Assembly: GCA_004297625.1 (NCBI GenBank) | Contig: SCTY01000059.1 | Location: 1 to 64,000, forward strand | DNA length: 64,000 nt | Direction: 5' to 3' | Source: Betaproteobacteria bacterium | GTDB taxonomy: Bacteria; Pseudomonadota; Gammaproteobacteria; Burkholderiales; SG8-39 | Part shown: positions 7,724-16,233 of the stretch, one piece after another | Layout: the number at the start of each line of letters is the position of its first letter | Numbering within the stretch: the first letter of the stretch is position 1 | Translations under genes and position numbers: made by a program | Notes under the pieces: generated by a model | The model's database searches: none | Seen by the model: only the letters and a program-made list of their open reading frames with translations | What the model was told of the DNA's origin: nothing

Positions 7724-9451
7724 TCATGCCGAGCGCCGCTCGGCGCGCAGCCGGGCCGTAGCGGCGCGGTCGACGGTTAGATCGCCGCGGTCGACCACGA
7801 GGTCGTAATCGCGCTCGGCGCCGTCGGGCGTCACCTTGCCGTTTTTCAGATCCCGCTCGATTGCCTCGAAGGGCCTCTCGCGCGGGTCGCCGTAGCCGCC
7901 GGCGCCCGGAAGCTCCATGCGCACGAGGTCGTTCTTCTGGAGGGTGTCGAGTCCCTTCGATTTCATCCGGCGCTCGTCCGGCGAGCCCGGATTGAGGATC
8001 AGCGCGCCCTTGCCGCCGGGCTTGCCGCCGAACAACCCTTGCGGCGCGAACTTGTGCCGGTCGCCGTAGCGCGCGAAGCTCGCGCGCTCCGCAAGCAGCC
8101 GGATGTCGCGGCGCAGGGCAAGGCTGCCGCGCGTCGCGCCCGCACCGCCGGAGTCCGGGATGAATTCGTAGCGCTCGATGCGCACGGGATAGCGCATCTC
8201 CGCGGCTTCGACCGGCGTATTCATGAAGCGCGGCAGATGGCTGTCCTGGCCGTCGGCGCCGTCCTGCTTCGGGCGCGCGCCGTTCCCGCCGCCCTGGATG
8301 TCTGTGAAGATGAAAGGCTTTCCGGTTTTCGGATCGGTGCCGCCGAAGGCGCAGGTGGTGATCTGGCCGTGCGAGCCCGCGGTCACGCGCTGGGGGACGA
8401 TCTTCGAGAGCGCCACGAACATCGCCTCCACGATCTTCTGCGAAGCGTTGGTGCGGGCCGCCACCGCGCCCGGCGGCAGGGGATGGACGATGGTGCCGGG
8501 CCGCGTCAGCACCTGGATCGGGCGATAGCAGCCCGAATTCGGCGGCGCGTGCGGGTCGACCACGGAGATCATCACGTAATAGACCGCGGCATGCGTGTTC
8601 GCGATGGTCGAGTTGGTGTTCCCCTCGGCCTGCGGGTCGCTGCCCGTGAGATCGACGACGACGCGGTCGCCCTTGACGGTGAGCTTCACCTTGATGCGGA
8701 TCGGCCGGTCGTTGATGCCGTCGTCGTCGATGAAGTCCTCTGCCTCGACGGTGCCGTTGGGAAGATCCTCGATCCCCTGGCGCATGCGCCGCTCCGAGTA
8801 GTCGAGCAGGCTCGCGCAGGCGCGCTGCATCGTCTGCTTGCCGTAGCGCGTGTAGAGGCGCCCCAGGCGCTCGGTCCCGACCATGAGCGAGCTGATCTGC
8901 GCGCGGATGTCGCCGAGCGTGCGCTCGGGAAGCCGGATCTGGTTGGCGATGATGCCGATGATCTCCTGGTCCTCGACGCCGCGCTTCATGACCTTGACGA
9001 ACGGCAGGCGCAGGCCTTCGAGGTAGATCTCGCGGATGCCGCCCGCCACGCCGCCCGCGGCCACGCCGCCGAGATCCGAGTGGTGCGTGATATTGCCCAC
9101 GAACCCGATCAGCTCGCCCTTGTGGAACGCCGGCGCGATGGCGTAGAGATCCATGATGTGCTGCCCGCCGGTGTACGGGTCGTTCGTGATGATGACGTCG
9201 CCCGGAGCGAGGTCCTTCGCCTTGTACTGGCGCACCAGCTCGCGCATGGTGATCTCGAAGCCGGCGAGCAGGCTCGGCGTGTGATGCGCCTGCGCCACCG
9301 TCTGGCCTCTTGCGTCGGTGATGACGCAGGAGATGTCCTTGATCTCGGTAATGATCGTCGAGCGCCCGGTGCGCACCAGCGTGTAGCCCATCTCGTCGGC
9401 CACCTGCTCGAGCGCGTAGCGGATGACCTGCATCGTGACGACATCACTCAT
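7724..9451 (-). CDS. hyuB: hydantoinase B / oxoprolinase family subunit
   Basis: A 575-residue HyuB-type protein. The N-terminus runs TMQVIRYALEQVADEMG, the middle has ITNDPYTGGQHIMDL and VGNITHHSDLGG, and the C-terminus holds glycine-rich PGAGGYGDP. HyuB pairs with HyuA to open cyclic amides such as hydantoins or 5-oxoproline with ATP. Related pairs are acetone or acetophenone carboxylases. The ATG at 9451 is preceded by AAGGGG at 6 bases, which lies at the edge of a palindromic repeat that fills the gap to hyuA. It is the last gene of the long minus-strand operon. Confidence 0.92.
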   Translation of the reverse strand: MSDVVTMQVIRYALEQVADEMGYTLVRTGRSTIITEIKDISCVITDARGQTVAQAHHTPSLLAGFEITMRELVRQYKAKDLAPGDVIITNDPYTGGQHIMDLYAIAPAFHKGELIGFVGNITHHSDLGGVAAGGVAGGIREIYLEGLRLPFVKVMKRGVEDQEIIGIIANQIRLPERTLGDIRAQISSLMVGTERLGRLYTRYGKQTMQRACASLLDYSERRMRQGIEDLPNGTVEAEDFIDDDGINDRPIRIKVKLTVKGDRVVVDLTGSDPQAEGNTNSTIANTHAAVYYVMISVVDPHAPPNSGCYRPIQVLTRPGTIVHPLPPGAVAARTNASQKIVEAMFVALSKIVPQRVTAGSHGQITTCAFGGTDPKTGKPFIFTDIQGGGNGARPKQDGADGQDSHLPRFMNTPVEAAEMRYPVRIERYEFIPDSGGAGATRGSLALRRDIRLLAERASFARYGDRHKFAPQGLFGGKPGGKGALILNPGSPDERRMKSKGLDTLQKNDLVRMELPGAGGYGDPRERPFEAIERDLKNGKVTPDGAERDYDLVVDRGDLTVDRAATARLRAERRSA

Positions 9452-9462
9452 CGGCGTCCCCT

Positions 9463-9527
9463 TGACCCCCTGTGAAGGGGGTCGCTCGCGAAGAGCACGC
9501 TCGCTTCCCCCCTTAACAGGGGGGCGG
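9463..9527. repeat. paired GC-rich palindromic repeat, copy 1
   Basis: Two palindromes, CCCCCTGTGAAGGGGG (9466-9481) and CCCCCCTTAACAGGGGGG (9507-9524), are separated by about 25 bases and are approximate inverted copies of each other including the flanking GCTCGC. The same pair occurs at 23652-23785. It fills most of the 86-bp gap between hyuA and hyuB. The structure resembles REP doublets. Confidence 0.75.
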
Positions 9528-9537
9528 CGCATGTGGC

Positions 9538-11631
9538 TCATTGGCGTTTCTCCTTTGCCCCGTTGAGCGGCACGAAAAGACCCAGATCCGCACCAACGGC
9601 CGCCGTATAGCCCGGCGGCACGAGGGTGGCCGAAGTCGGCTCCTCGATCACCGCGGGACCCTTGATCCGCATGCCATGGCGCAGGCCGTCGCGCTCGTAG
9701 ATCGCCGTCGGGACGAAGCCGCGCCCTTCGAAGTAAACCGGCCTGCGCCCCCGGCGCGCCGGCGCCGGATCGCTGCCGGCCTGGGCGGCGCGCTTGAGCT
9801 GCACCGGTGCGTTCAGGCCTTCCGCCGCGAGGCGCAGATTCACCAGCTCGATCGGCTCGCCTTCGTAGAAGAACGCGTAGCGCGAGCGGTAGAGATTGCC
9901 GAAAGCGCGCAGGAGGGCCTTCATGCCCGCCGGGTCGAGCGCGCGGTCCTGCACCGGCAGGGCAAGCGACAGCTCGTAGGTCTGGCCGAGCACTTTCAGG
10001 TCGGCGATGCGCGTGAGCCGGATGCGGTCCGCGGCATAGCCCTGCGCCGCGAGCTCCTGGCGTCCCGCCTTCTCCATGGCCTGGAAATGCCGCTCGAGCT
10101 TGCCGAGATCCGCCTTGTCCGCGGTGATGGCGCCGAGCGCGCTCACATAGTCGTGGCGCATCTCGGTGACCAGCAGCCCGATCGCCGAGAACGTGCCCGG
10201 CAGCGGCGGAATCACGGCTTCGGCCATGCCGAGCTCGCGCGCCATGTCCACCGCGTGCACGCCCCCGGCGCCGCCGAAGGAGAGCAGCGAGAAATCGCGC
10301 ACGTCGATGCCGCGCTGGATCGTCACCGTGGCGATGCCCTTGATCATGTTGGCGTTGACGACGCGCACGATGCCGAGCGCCGCTTCTTCCACACGGGTGC
10401 CGAGCTTGGATGCGATCGCACTCACTGCGCGGCGCGCCGCCTCGGCGTCGAGCGTCATCTGTCCGGCGTTGAAATTGCCCGGATTCAGGCGGCCGAGGAC
10501 CACATTCGCGTCGGTCACCGTCGCTTCGACGCCGCCCCGCCCATAACACGCCGGGCCCGGCTCGGCGCCCGCGGAATGCGGGCCGACGTTGAGCGCGCCG
10601 CCGCGATCGATCCACGCGATCGAGCCGCCGCCCGCGCCGATGATATGAAGATCGATGATCGGAATCTTGACCGGCAGCTCCTGGAACGCGCCTTCGGTCG
10701 TGACGCGCGAGACGCCGCCTTCCACCAGCCCGATGTCGAAGGACGTGCCCCCCATGTCCACCGACACGACGCGCGAGCGCTTGTTGCGCCGTCCATAAAA
10801 CGCCGCCGCGACCACGCCGCCCGCCGGACCGGAGTTCACCGTCGTCACGGCAAGCCGCCGCGCATGCTCCACCGAGGTCGAGCCGCCGTTCGCCTGGATG
10901 ATGGAAAGCCGCGCGTCGCCGAGCTCCGCGCGCATGCGCTCCGAGAGGCGCGTGAGATAGGCGCGCATCACCGGCGCGAGGTAGGCGTTCATCACCGTGG
11001 TGTTGGCACGCTCGTATTCCCGGTACTCGGGGCTGACGTCGCTCGAGAGGCTGATCAGCAGCCCCGGAAAGCGCTCTGCGAGAATCGCCGCGGCGCGCTT
11101 TTCGTGGACGGGATTGAGGAACGAGAAGAAAAAGCAGATGGCAATGGCTTCCACGCGCTCGCGTTCGAACGCGTCGGCGGCGGCGTGCACGGAGGCCTCG
11201 TCGAGCGGCGTGAGCACTGCGCCGGCGGCATCCAGGCGCTCCGTTGCCTCCAGACAAAGGTAGCGCGGCACGAGCGGAGGCGGGCGGTCGACCGTGAAGT
11301 CGTACAGGCCCTCGTGCGGACGCATGACGCGCCCGATCTCGAGCAGATCGCGGAATCCCGCCGTAGTGAGGAACCCCACCTTCGCGCCGGTGCGCTCGAT
11401 GAGCGCATTGGTGCCGGTGGTCGAGCCGTGCACCACCTCCTCGATGTCGTGCGCTTCGACGCCGGCTGCCCTGGCGACGGCGTGCACGCCGTTCATCACG
11501 CCGTCGGCGCGGTTGGCCGGAGTGGTCGGCACCTTGATCGCGACGAGCCGCTTGCCCGCGCGATCGGTCAGCACCGCATCCGTGAAAGTGCCGCCCACGT
11601 CGATGGCGACCCGGTAACGCTCCTGTTTCAT
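9538..11631 (-). CDS. hyuA: hydantoinase A / oxoprolinase family subunit
   Basis: A 697-residue ASKHA-fold ATPase. DVGGTFTDAVL at residues 12-22 is the phosphate-binding motif, followed by HGSTTGTNALIERTGA and the central SVDMGGTSFDIGLV and GAGGGSIAWID motifs of HyuA/oxoprolinase A. It should phosphorylate the substrate carbonyl so that HyuB can open or carboxylate it. The ATG overlaps the PyrD-like stop (ATGA), so the two genes are translationally coupled. Full length for the family. The exact substrate is not predictable; hydantoins, 5-oxoproline and ketones are all handled by relatives. Confidence 0.93.
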   Translation of the reverse strand: MKQERYRVAIDVGGTFTDAVLTDRAGKRLVAIKVPTTPANRADGVMNGVHAVARAAGVEAHDIEEVVHGSTTGTNALIERTGAKVGFLTTAGFRDLLEIGRVMRPHEGLYDFTVDRPPPLVPRYLCLEATERLDAAGAVLTPLDEASVHAAADAFERERVEAIAICFFFSFLNPVHEKRAAAILAERFPGLLISLSSDVSPEYREYERANTTVMNAYLAPVMRAYLTRLSERMRAELGDARLSIIQANGGSTSVEHARRLAVTTVNSGPAGGVVAAAFYGRRNKRSRVVSVDMGGTSFDIGLVEGGVSRVTTEGAFQELPVKIPIIDLHIIGAGGGSIAWIDRGGALNVGPHSAGAEPGPACYGRGGVEATVTDANVVLGRLNPGNFNAGQMTLDAEAARRAVSAIASKLGTRVEEAALGIVRVVNANMIKGIATVTIQRGIDVRDFSLLSFGGAGGVHAVDMARELGMAEAVIPPLPGTFSAIGLLVTEMRHDYVSALGAITADKADLGKLERHFQAMEKAGRQELAAQGYAADRIRLTRIADLKVLGQTYELSLALPVQDRALDPAGMKALLRAFGNLYRSRYAFFYEGEPIELVNLRLAAEGLNAPVQLKRAAQAGSDPAPARRGRRPVYFEGRGFVPTAIYERDGLRHGMRIKGPAVIEEPTSATLVPPGYTAAVGADLGLFVPLNGAKEKRQ

Positions 11632-12560
11632 GCCGCTTGTTGCTCCCGGTATTCCTTCCTCGAGCGCATCGCGCCGGTAAGCTCGCTTACGCGTGCGATT
11701 CCCTTACGCCTGCAGAACGCCTCGATGCCCTCGATCACATCCAGCATCGCGGTCGGATGAATGAAATTGACGGTGCCGATCTGCACCGCGCTGCAGCCGA
11801 CCATGAGGTATTCGAGCGCGTCGTTAGCGCTCGCCATGCCGCCGCTGCCGATGATCGGAATCTTCACTGCGCGCGCGACCTGCCAGGCCATGCGCAGGAT
11901 CACCGGCCGCATGCAGGGGCCGGTCATGCCGCCGGTGATGTTGCCGAGCGCCGGCTGGAAGCTCTCCACGTCCACCGCCATGCCGAGCATGGCGTTCGCG
12001 CAGGTGATCGCATCCGCGCCGGCCGCTTCGACCGCCTGCGCCACGGCCGCGATATCCGTGATGTTGGGCGTGAGCTTGGCCCACACCGGCCGGTCGGTCA
12101 TCTCCTTCAGGCGGCGGATCACTCGGGCGCTTGCCTCGGCGTCCATGCCGAAGGCGCGGCCGTCCTCCTCCAGGTTCGGGCACGAGATGTTTGCTTCGAT
12201 CACCGACACTCCGGGGACGCTGAGCTTCGCGGCGAGGTTGCCGAAAGCCTCCACCGACGGCGCGGAGACGCTGCACACCACCGGCGTGCCGTACTCGCGG
12301 TAGTGCGGCAGGATTTCGTCGATGTAGTAATCGGGTCCCTTGCACGGAATCCCGATCGCCATCAGAGAGCCGTCTCTGTATTCCACCATGCGTGGAGGCG
12401 GGCAGCCTTCGCGCTTGTCGGGCGTGATGGTCTTCGTGACGATCGCGCCGATGCGGTTGAGATCCATCACGTGCGCGAGCCCTTCGCCCATGGTGCCCGA
12501 TCCCGGCATCACGGGGTTTTTAAGCTCGATGGATCCTATCCGTACTCGCATGTCTACCAT
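11628..12560 (-). CDS. dihydroorotate dehydrogenase-like flavoprotein (PyrDB type)
   Basis: A 310-residue TIM-barrel FMN enzyme. It shows NPVMPGSGTMG at the N-terminus, EANISCPN at residue 133 onward, KLTPNITDI, and the phosphate-binding IIGSGGMASANDALEYLMVG. In class 1B enzymes the catalytic Cys sits in the active-site loop; here the segment around GNITGGMTGPCMRPV follows the family. It overlaps the PyrK-like gene by 7 bases and hyuA by 4. Paired with PyrK it would pass electrons to NAD. Location inside a hydantoinase-TRAP operon argues for oxidation or reduction of a cyclic amide rather than pyrimidine biosynthesis. An alternative start is the ATG at 12551. Confidence 0.85.
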   Translation of the reverse strand: MVDMRVRIGSIELKNPVMPGSGTMGEGLAHVMDLNRIGAIVTKTITPDKREGCPPPRMVEYRDGSLMAIGIPCKGPDYYIDEILPHYREYGTPVVCSVSAPSVEAFGNLAAKLSVPGVSVIEANISCPNLEEDGRAFGMDAEASARVIRRLKEMTDRPVWAKLTPNITDIAAVAQAVEAAGADAITCANAMLGMAVDVESFQPALGNITGGMTGPCMRPVILRMAWQVARAVKIPIIGSGGMASANDALEYLMVGCSAVQIGTVNFIHPTAMLDVIEGIEAFCRRKGIARVSELTGAMRSRKEYREQQAA

Positions 12561-13387
12561 GACACCGCCTCTTGAATGTCGAACACCGGGCCTTCCCAGC
12601 ACACGCGCCGGTAAGTGATGCCGCCTTCGGGCGCGTGGAACTCGCGCACGCAGGCGAAGCACATGCCGTTGCCGCAGCCCATATGCTGCTCGAGCGCCAC
12701 CTCGCCGGCGATGCCGTACTCGCGCCCGAGGCGCTGCACGAGTTGCAGCAGGCGGTTCGAGCCGCAGGTGACGAGGAAATCGCCGCCTTCCTTCTCGATC
12801 AGCCGCCGCACGATGCGCTCGACCGCGGCCACGTCGCTCGTGCCTTCGCTGTCGGTTACGGTGATCACCTCGGCATTCATCGAGCGCAGGTACTCGACCG
12901 ACATGAGATGCCGCGGGGTGCGCGCGCTCAGCACCGCGGTGGTGCGGATGCCGAGCTTACCCGCCGCTTCGGCCACCGGCGCGAGCGTGGCGAGCCCGAC
13001 GCCGCGCGCCACCTGCACGATATGGCGCGCGCGCTTGGCGAAGTCGAAGCGCCGGCCGAGCGGCCCCAAGATGTTCAGCGTCTCGCCGGCTTCGAGCTGG
13101 GCGAGGGTGGCGGTGCCGGTGCCGACGATCTTGTAGAGAAACTCGAGCCGGCCCTGCGCCTTGTCGATGCGGTAAATGCTCATCGGCCGGCGGTAGAAGG
13201 GCGCCTTGTCGCCGATCGTAGGGCACAGCAGGTGAAAGAACTGGCCGGGCTCGGAGTGCGCGGCGCCGTGCGGCGCTTCGACGATCAGATGCTTGTACAG
13301 GTCGTTCACCCAGTCGTTCTTGAGCACCGGGCAGACGGTTTCCGCGACCGGAAACGGCGAGGAGGTCAGTTGCGTTCGGGAATCCAC
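12554..13387 (-). CDS. PyrK-like dihydroorotate dehydrogenase electron transfer subunit
   Basis: A 277-residue FAD and 2Fe-2S protein of the ferredoxin reductase fold. The FAD-binding motif RPMSIYRID is near residue 67, a pyridine-nucleotide domain follows, and the C-terminus has the PyrK cluster motif CGNGMCFACV with a fourth Cys in RRVCWEGPV. It is the partner of the downstream PyrD-like subunit and couples it to NAD(H). The GTG start at 13387 overlaps the dctM end by 22 bases. PyrK is usually about 260 residues, so the start may be slightly downstream. Confidence 0.85.
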   Translation of the reverse strand: MDSRTQLTSSPFPVAETVCPVLKNDWVNDLYKHLIVEAPHGAAHSEPGQFFHLLCPTIGDKAPFYRRPMSIYRIDKAQGRLEFLYKIVGTGTATLAQLEAGETLNILGPLGRRFDFAKRARHIVQVARGVGLATLAPVAEAAGKLGIRTTAVLSARTPRHLMSVEYLRSMNAEVITVTDSEGTSDVAAVERIVRRLIEKEGGDFLVTCGSNRLLQLVQRLGREYGIAGEVALEQHMGCGNGMCFACVREFHAPEGGITYRRVCWEGPVFDIQEAVSW

Positions 13388-14682
13388 AGAATGAGCTCGG
13401 GGAAAGCGAGGAGCAGCACCATGACGGCGAGGTCGAGCAGCAGGAACGGGATGCTCGCGGCGTAGACCTGGCCCATCGTCGTTCCCGTGGGTGCCACGCC
13501 TTTCATGACGAATAGATTAAGCCCGAAGGGGGGCGAAATGGTCGCCATCTCCATATTGAGCAGCATGATCGCGCCAAACCAGATCTCGTTATAGCCGAAC
13601 GCCTTGATCACCGGGAAGTAAATCGGCACCGTGAGCATCATGATCGACAGCGGCTCCATGAACATGCCCATGACGATCAGGATGAGCTGCATGATGACCA
13701 CGATGGTCATGGGGCCGAGGATCTCCTTCCCCGAGGTGGCGATTTCCGCGAGACCCGTCGTAGCCCCCGTGAAGGCGAGGATCTGCGAAAACGCCGTCGA
13801 GCCGGTGATGATCATCAGCAGCATGACGGTGATGCGCAGCGACGACATCATCGAGTCTTTCGTCATCCGCCAGGTGAGGCCGCCGTAGGCCGCGGCGAGC
13901 ACGAACGTGCCGAGCGCGCCGAGCGCGGCCGACTCGGTCGGCGTCGCGACGCCGAGGAAGATCAGCCCCACCACCAGGAACATGATGAAAAACAGCGGGA
14001 AGATGTAGATCGCGGTGAGCTTGAGCCGCGCTCCCAGCCGCATGCGCTCGACCGGGTAGCGCGGCGCGAGCTGCGGTTGCAGGTAGCAGCGGGTTATCAC
14101 GTAGATCGCGTACGCGGCCGACATCATGAGCCCGGGCACGATGATGGCGATGAGAAAATCGCCGACCGAAAACTGGGCGAGCGCCGCGAGCAGCACGCCG
14201 AGCGCGGAGGGCGGGATCATGATCGCGAGCCCGCCCGAGGCCATGATCGGCCCCAGGCTCATGACGGAGCGGTAGCCGCGCTTTTCCATGTCGGGCACGA
14301 GGAGCTTGCCGAGCATGGCGGTCGCCGCCGAGCCCGACCCGGTCAGCCCCGCGAACACGGTTCCGCCGGCCACGGACAGGAGCGCGAGACGCCCGGGCAG
14401 CCGTCCGAACCAGCCATCGAGCACGTCCATCATCCTGCTCGCGATCCCTGAGCGGAACATCACCTCTCCCATCAGCACGAAAAGCGGCACGCTGACGATG
14501 GTGAAGTGCGTCACCGAGTCCGAGATCGACAGCATCAGCTGATCGAGGCCGGCCCAGCCGTTCCAGAAGACGTAGGCGCAGACGATGTTGATCGCCATGA
14601 AGGCGAAGGCGATCGGCAGGCCGAGCAGCATCAGCGCCAGGAAGGCGGCGAAGATGAGGGTCAGCAGCCAGTACCATTCCAT
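13366..14682 (-). CDS. dctM: TRAP transporter large permease DctM
   Basis: A 438-residue DctM/TRAP 12-TM permease, very hydrophobic from end to end. It has the family signatures LPIAFAFMAIN, GSGSAATAMLGKLLVPDMEKRGY and ATPTESAALGALG. It forms the Na+-driven transport core with the DctQ subunit encoded 12 bases upstream. It is the third TRAP gene of this operon, whose downstream genes encode the PyrKD-like and HyuAB enzymes. This implies that the imported solute is the substrate of those enzymes. Confidence 0.95.
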   Translation of the reverse strand: MEWYWLLTLIFAAFLALMLLGLPIAFAFMAINIVCAYVFWNGWAGLDQLMLSISDSVTHFTIVSVPLFVLMGEVMFRSGIASRMMDVLDGWFGRLPGRLALLSVAGGTVFAGLTGSGSAATAMLGKLLVPDMEKRGYRSVMSLGPIMASGGLAIMIPPSALGVLLAALAQFSVGDFLIAIIVPGLMMSAAYAIYVITRCYLQPQLAPRYPVERMRLGARLKLTAIYIFPLFFIMFLVVGLIFLGVATPTESAALGALGTFVLAAAYGGLTWRMTKDSMMSSLRITVMLLMIITGSTAFSQILAFTGATTGLAEIATSGKEILGPMTIVVIMQLILIVMGMFMEPLSIMMLTVPIYFPVIKAFGYNEIWFGAIMLLNMEMATISPPFGLNLFVMKGVAPTGTTMGQVYAASIPFLLLDLAVMVLLLAFPELILWIPERN

Positions 14683-14694
14683 CGCGGCGCGCCC

Positions 14695-15216
14695 TCAGTG
14701 CCCCGGCTCGGCGCCGAACTCGCGTTCGCCCCTGTAATACTCCACGAACATGCGCGAGAAGCGCGCGAGGAGCAGCAGGCCGCCCAACGGAATGACCACC
14801 AGCACCATCCAGGTCGGAAGGTCGAGCCCGGTCGACTTGAAGGAGCCGCGCAGCGCCGCGGTCCACGTGACGTTCGTCCCGAAGACCACGAGCACCAGCG
14901 CGGCGAGGATGCCGCAGCCCGATGAAAAAAGACCGCATCTGCGCAGCGCGGCGGGCGAGAAGAACTGCAGCAGGATGTCGACGCGCACATGCCCGCCCTG
15001 GCGCAGCACCCACGCGGTGCCGAGGAAGGTCATCCACAGCAGCGCGTATTCGCTGATTTCGTCCACCCAGGCGAGCGGACGGTTGAAGCCGTAGCGCATC
15101 ACCACCTCGGCGGAGATCGCCAGGGTGATGAAGGCGAACAGCACCGCGCCCAGGGCGGCGAGCGCATCCTCGCAGGCGCTCAACCCGCGCAGCATCCGCC
15201 CCGGCGCGTGCGCCAT
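14695..15216 (-). CDS. dctQ: TRAP transporter small permease DctQ
   Basis: A 173-residue protein with four predicted membrane helices and the DctQ signature in which AEVVMRYGFNRPLAWVDEISEY follows helix 1 (residues 36 onward), then HVRVDIL. It supports DctM in the inner membrane. The ATG overlaps the dctP stop (ATGA), so it is chosen over upstream in-frame starts that would run into dctP coding sequence. Confidence 0.92.
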   Translation of the reverse strand: MAHAPGRMLRGLSACEDALAALGAVLFAFITLAISAEVVMRYGFNRPLAWVDEISEYALLWMTFLGTAWVLRQGGHVRVDILLQFFSPAALRRCGLFSSGCGILAALVLVVFGTNVTWTAALRGSFKSTGLDLPTWMVLVVIPLGGLLLLARFSRMFVEYYRGEREFGAEPGH

Positions 15217-16178
15217 CAGTTGCCGGTGGTCTTGCGCAGCTGCGCGAGCATCTCCGGAGAGACGTGCTTGGCGATGGCCGCCCATTCGACTTCGTACGCG
15301 GTGTCGAGGTACTTCTTGTTCTCGGCCTCGGAGAATTTGACGTGGGTGACCGCGCTGCCGAGATCCTTCCACTCCTTCTCCTCCAGGCCATGGAAGTACT
15401 GCACCATCTTCGGCTCGAACTCGGCGGTGGTGTCGAGGATGGTTTTCTGCACCTCGGGCGGCAGCTTCTTCCAGCGATCGAGGTTCATGAGCGCGATCAC
15501 GTTGCTCGACCCGTAGAAGGGAAGGTCGATCACGTACTTCACGTGCCGCGTCCAGCCGGCCGAGCGCACGCCGAAGCTCGGCCAGCCGAGGCCGTCGACC
15601 ACGCCTTGCTCGAGGGCCGTATACACGTCGGGCTGGTTGATCGTCACCGGTATCATGCCGAGCTCGCGCATCATCTTGTCGTAGAGCGCGGCGGTGCGCA
15701 TCTTGAGGCCCTTGAGATCCTCGAGCTTCTCCGGCTTTTTCTTCGTCCAGAGGTAGAAGCCGCCGATCTGCACGCGGCCGATGTAGCGGCCGTTCACCTT
15801 CTCGAAGCTCTTGACCATCAGGTCATAGAAGCCGGACTTGCGCTCCTCGGCAGGGCTGATCTTGGACAGGACGAACGCGCTGGTGTCGGGAAGCTCGTCC
15901 TGGTAGTCGGCAGTGACGGAAAAGGTCATGTCGACCACGCCGGTGCGCACGGCATTCTGCTGCTGGAAACGGCCGATGACCTCCGGTCCGCCCACGTAGT
16001 TGATCCTGAGCTTGCCTTTCAGCCTCTGGTTGATCGTGTCGACCCAGACGTTCGCCTGCGAGAGCACCGGGTGATTCTTCGGGATGAAGCTCACGGCGCG
16101 GACCGTCTCCTCGGCTTGCGCCGGCGCGGCGCACAGCGCGGCGGCGAGCACTGCACTGCGGATTCCCAGCTTGATCAT
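15216..16178 (-). CDS. dctP: TRAP transporter solute-binding protein DctP
   Basis: A 320-residue periplasmic receptor with a Sec signal peptide ending at PAQAEE (about residue 22). The DctP fold is evident from RTGVVDMTFSV, the LKGLKMRTA segment that carries the carboxylate-binding arginine, and NQPDVYTALEQGVVDGLGW. A strong AAAGGAGGGG site precedes the ATG. The presence of the conserved Arg suggests an acidic ligand. The 55-bp gap to the upstream MmgE gene is the largest in this part of the operon and may hold a processing site, but I see no terminator in it. Confidence 0.93.
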   Translation of the reverse strand: MIKLGIRSAVLAAALCAAPAQAEETVRAVSFIPKNHPVLSQANVWVDTINQRLKGKLRINYVGGPEVIGRFQQQNAVRTGVVDMTFSVTADYQDELPDTSAFVLSKISPAEERKSGFYDLMVKSFEKVNGRYIGRVQIGGFYLWTKKKPEKLEDLKGLKMRTAALYDKMMRELGMIPVTINQPDVYTALEQGVVDGLGWPSFGVRSAGWTRHVKYVIDLPFYGSSNVIALMNLDRWKKLPPEVQKTILDTTAEFEPKMVQYFHGLEEKEWKDLGSAVTHVKFSEAENKKYLDTAYEVEWAAIAKHVSPEMLAQLRKTTGN

Positions 16179-16233
16179 CGTCTACCCCTCCTTTGGATTT
16201 CGCACCCAGGCGGCAGCATAGCGTCTTGCCGCA

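Noticed and set aside
7724..11257. An open minus-strand frame running from hyuB through the repeat into hyuA, suggesting a HyuAB fusion
   Set aside because: HyuA homology is in a different frame with its own stop at 9538; the hyuB frame merely stays open across hyuA.
11628..13387. pyrD/pyrK read as de novo pyrimidine biosynthesis genes
   Set aside because: They are overlapped on both sides by TRAP and hydantoinase genes in one operon with no other pyr gene; a catabolic redox pair is more consistent.
16199..16233. GCGGCA...TGCCGC inverted repeat after the MmgE/PrpD gene as a terminator
   Set aside because: The stem is short, the loop is long and no T run follows on either strand; the next gene continues the operon.
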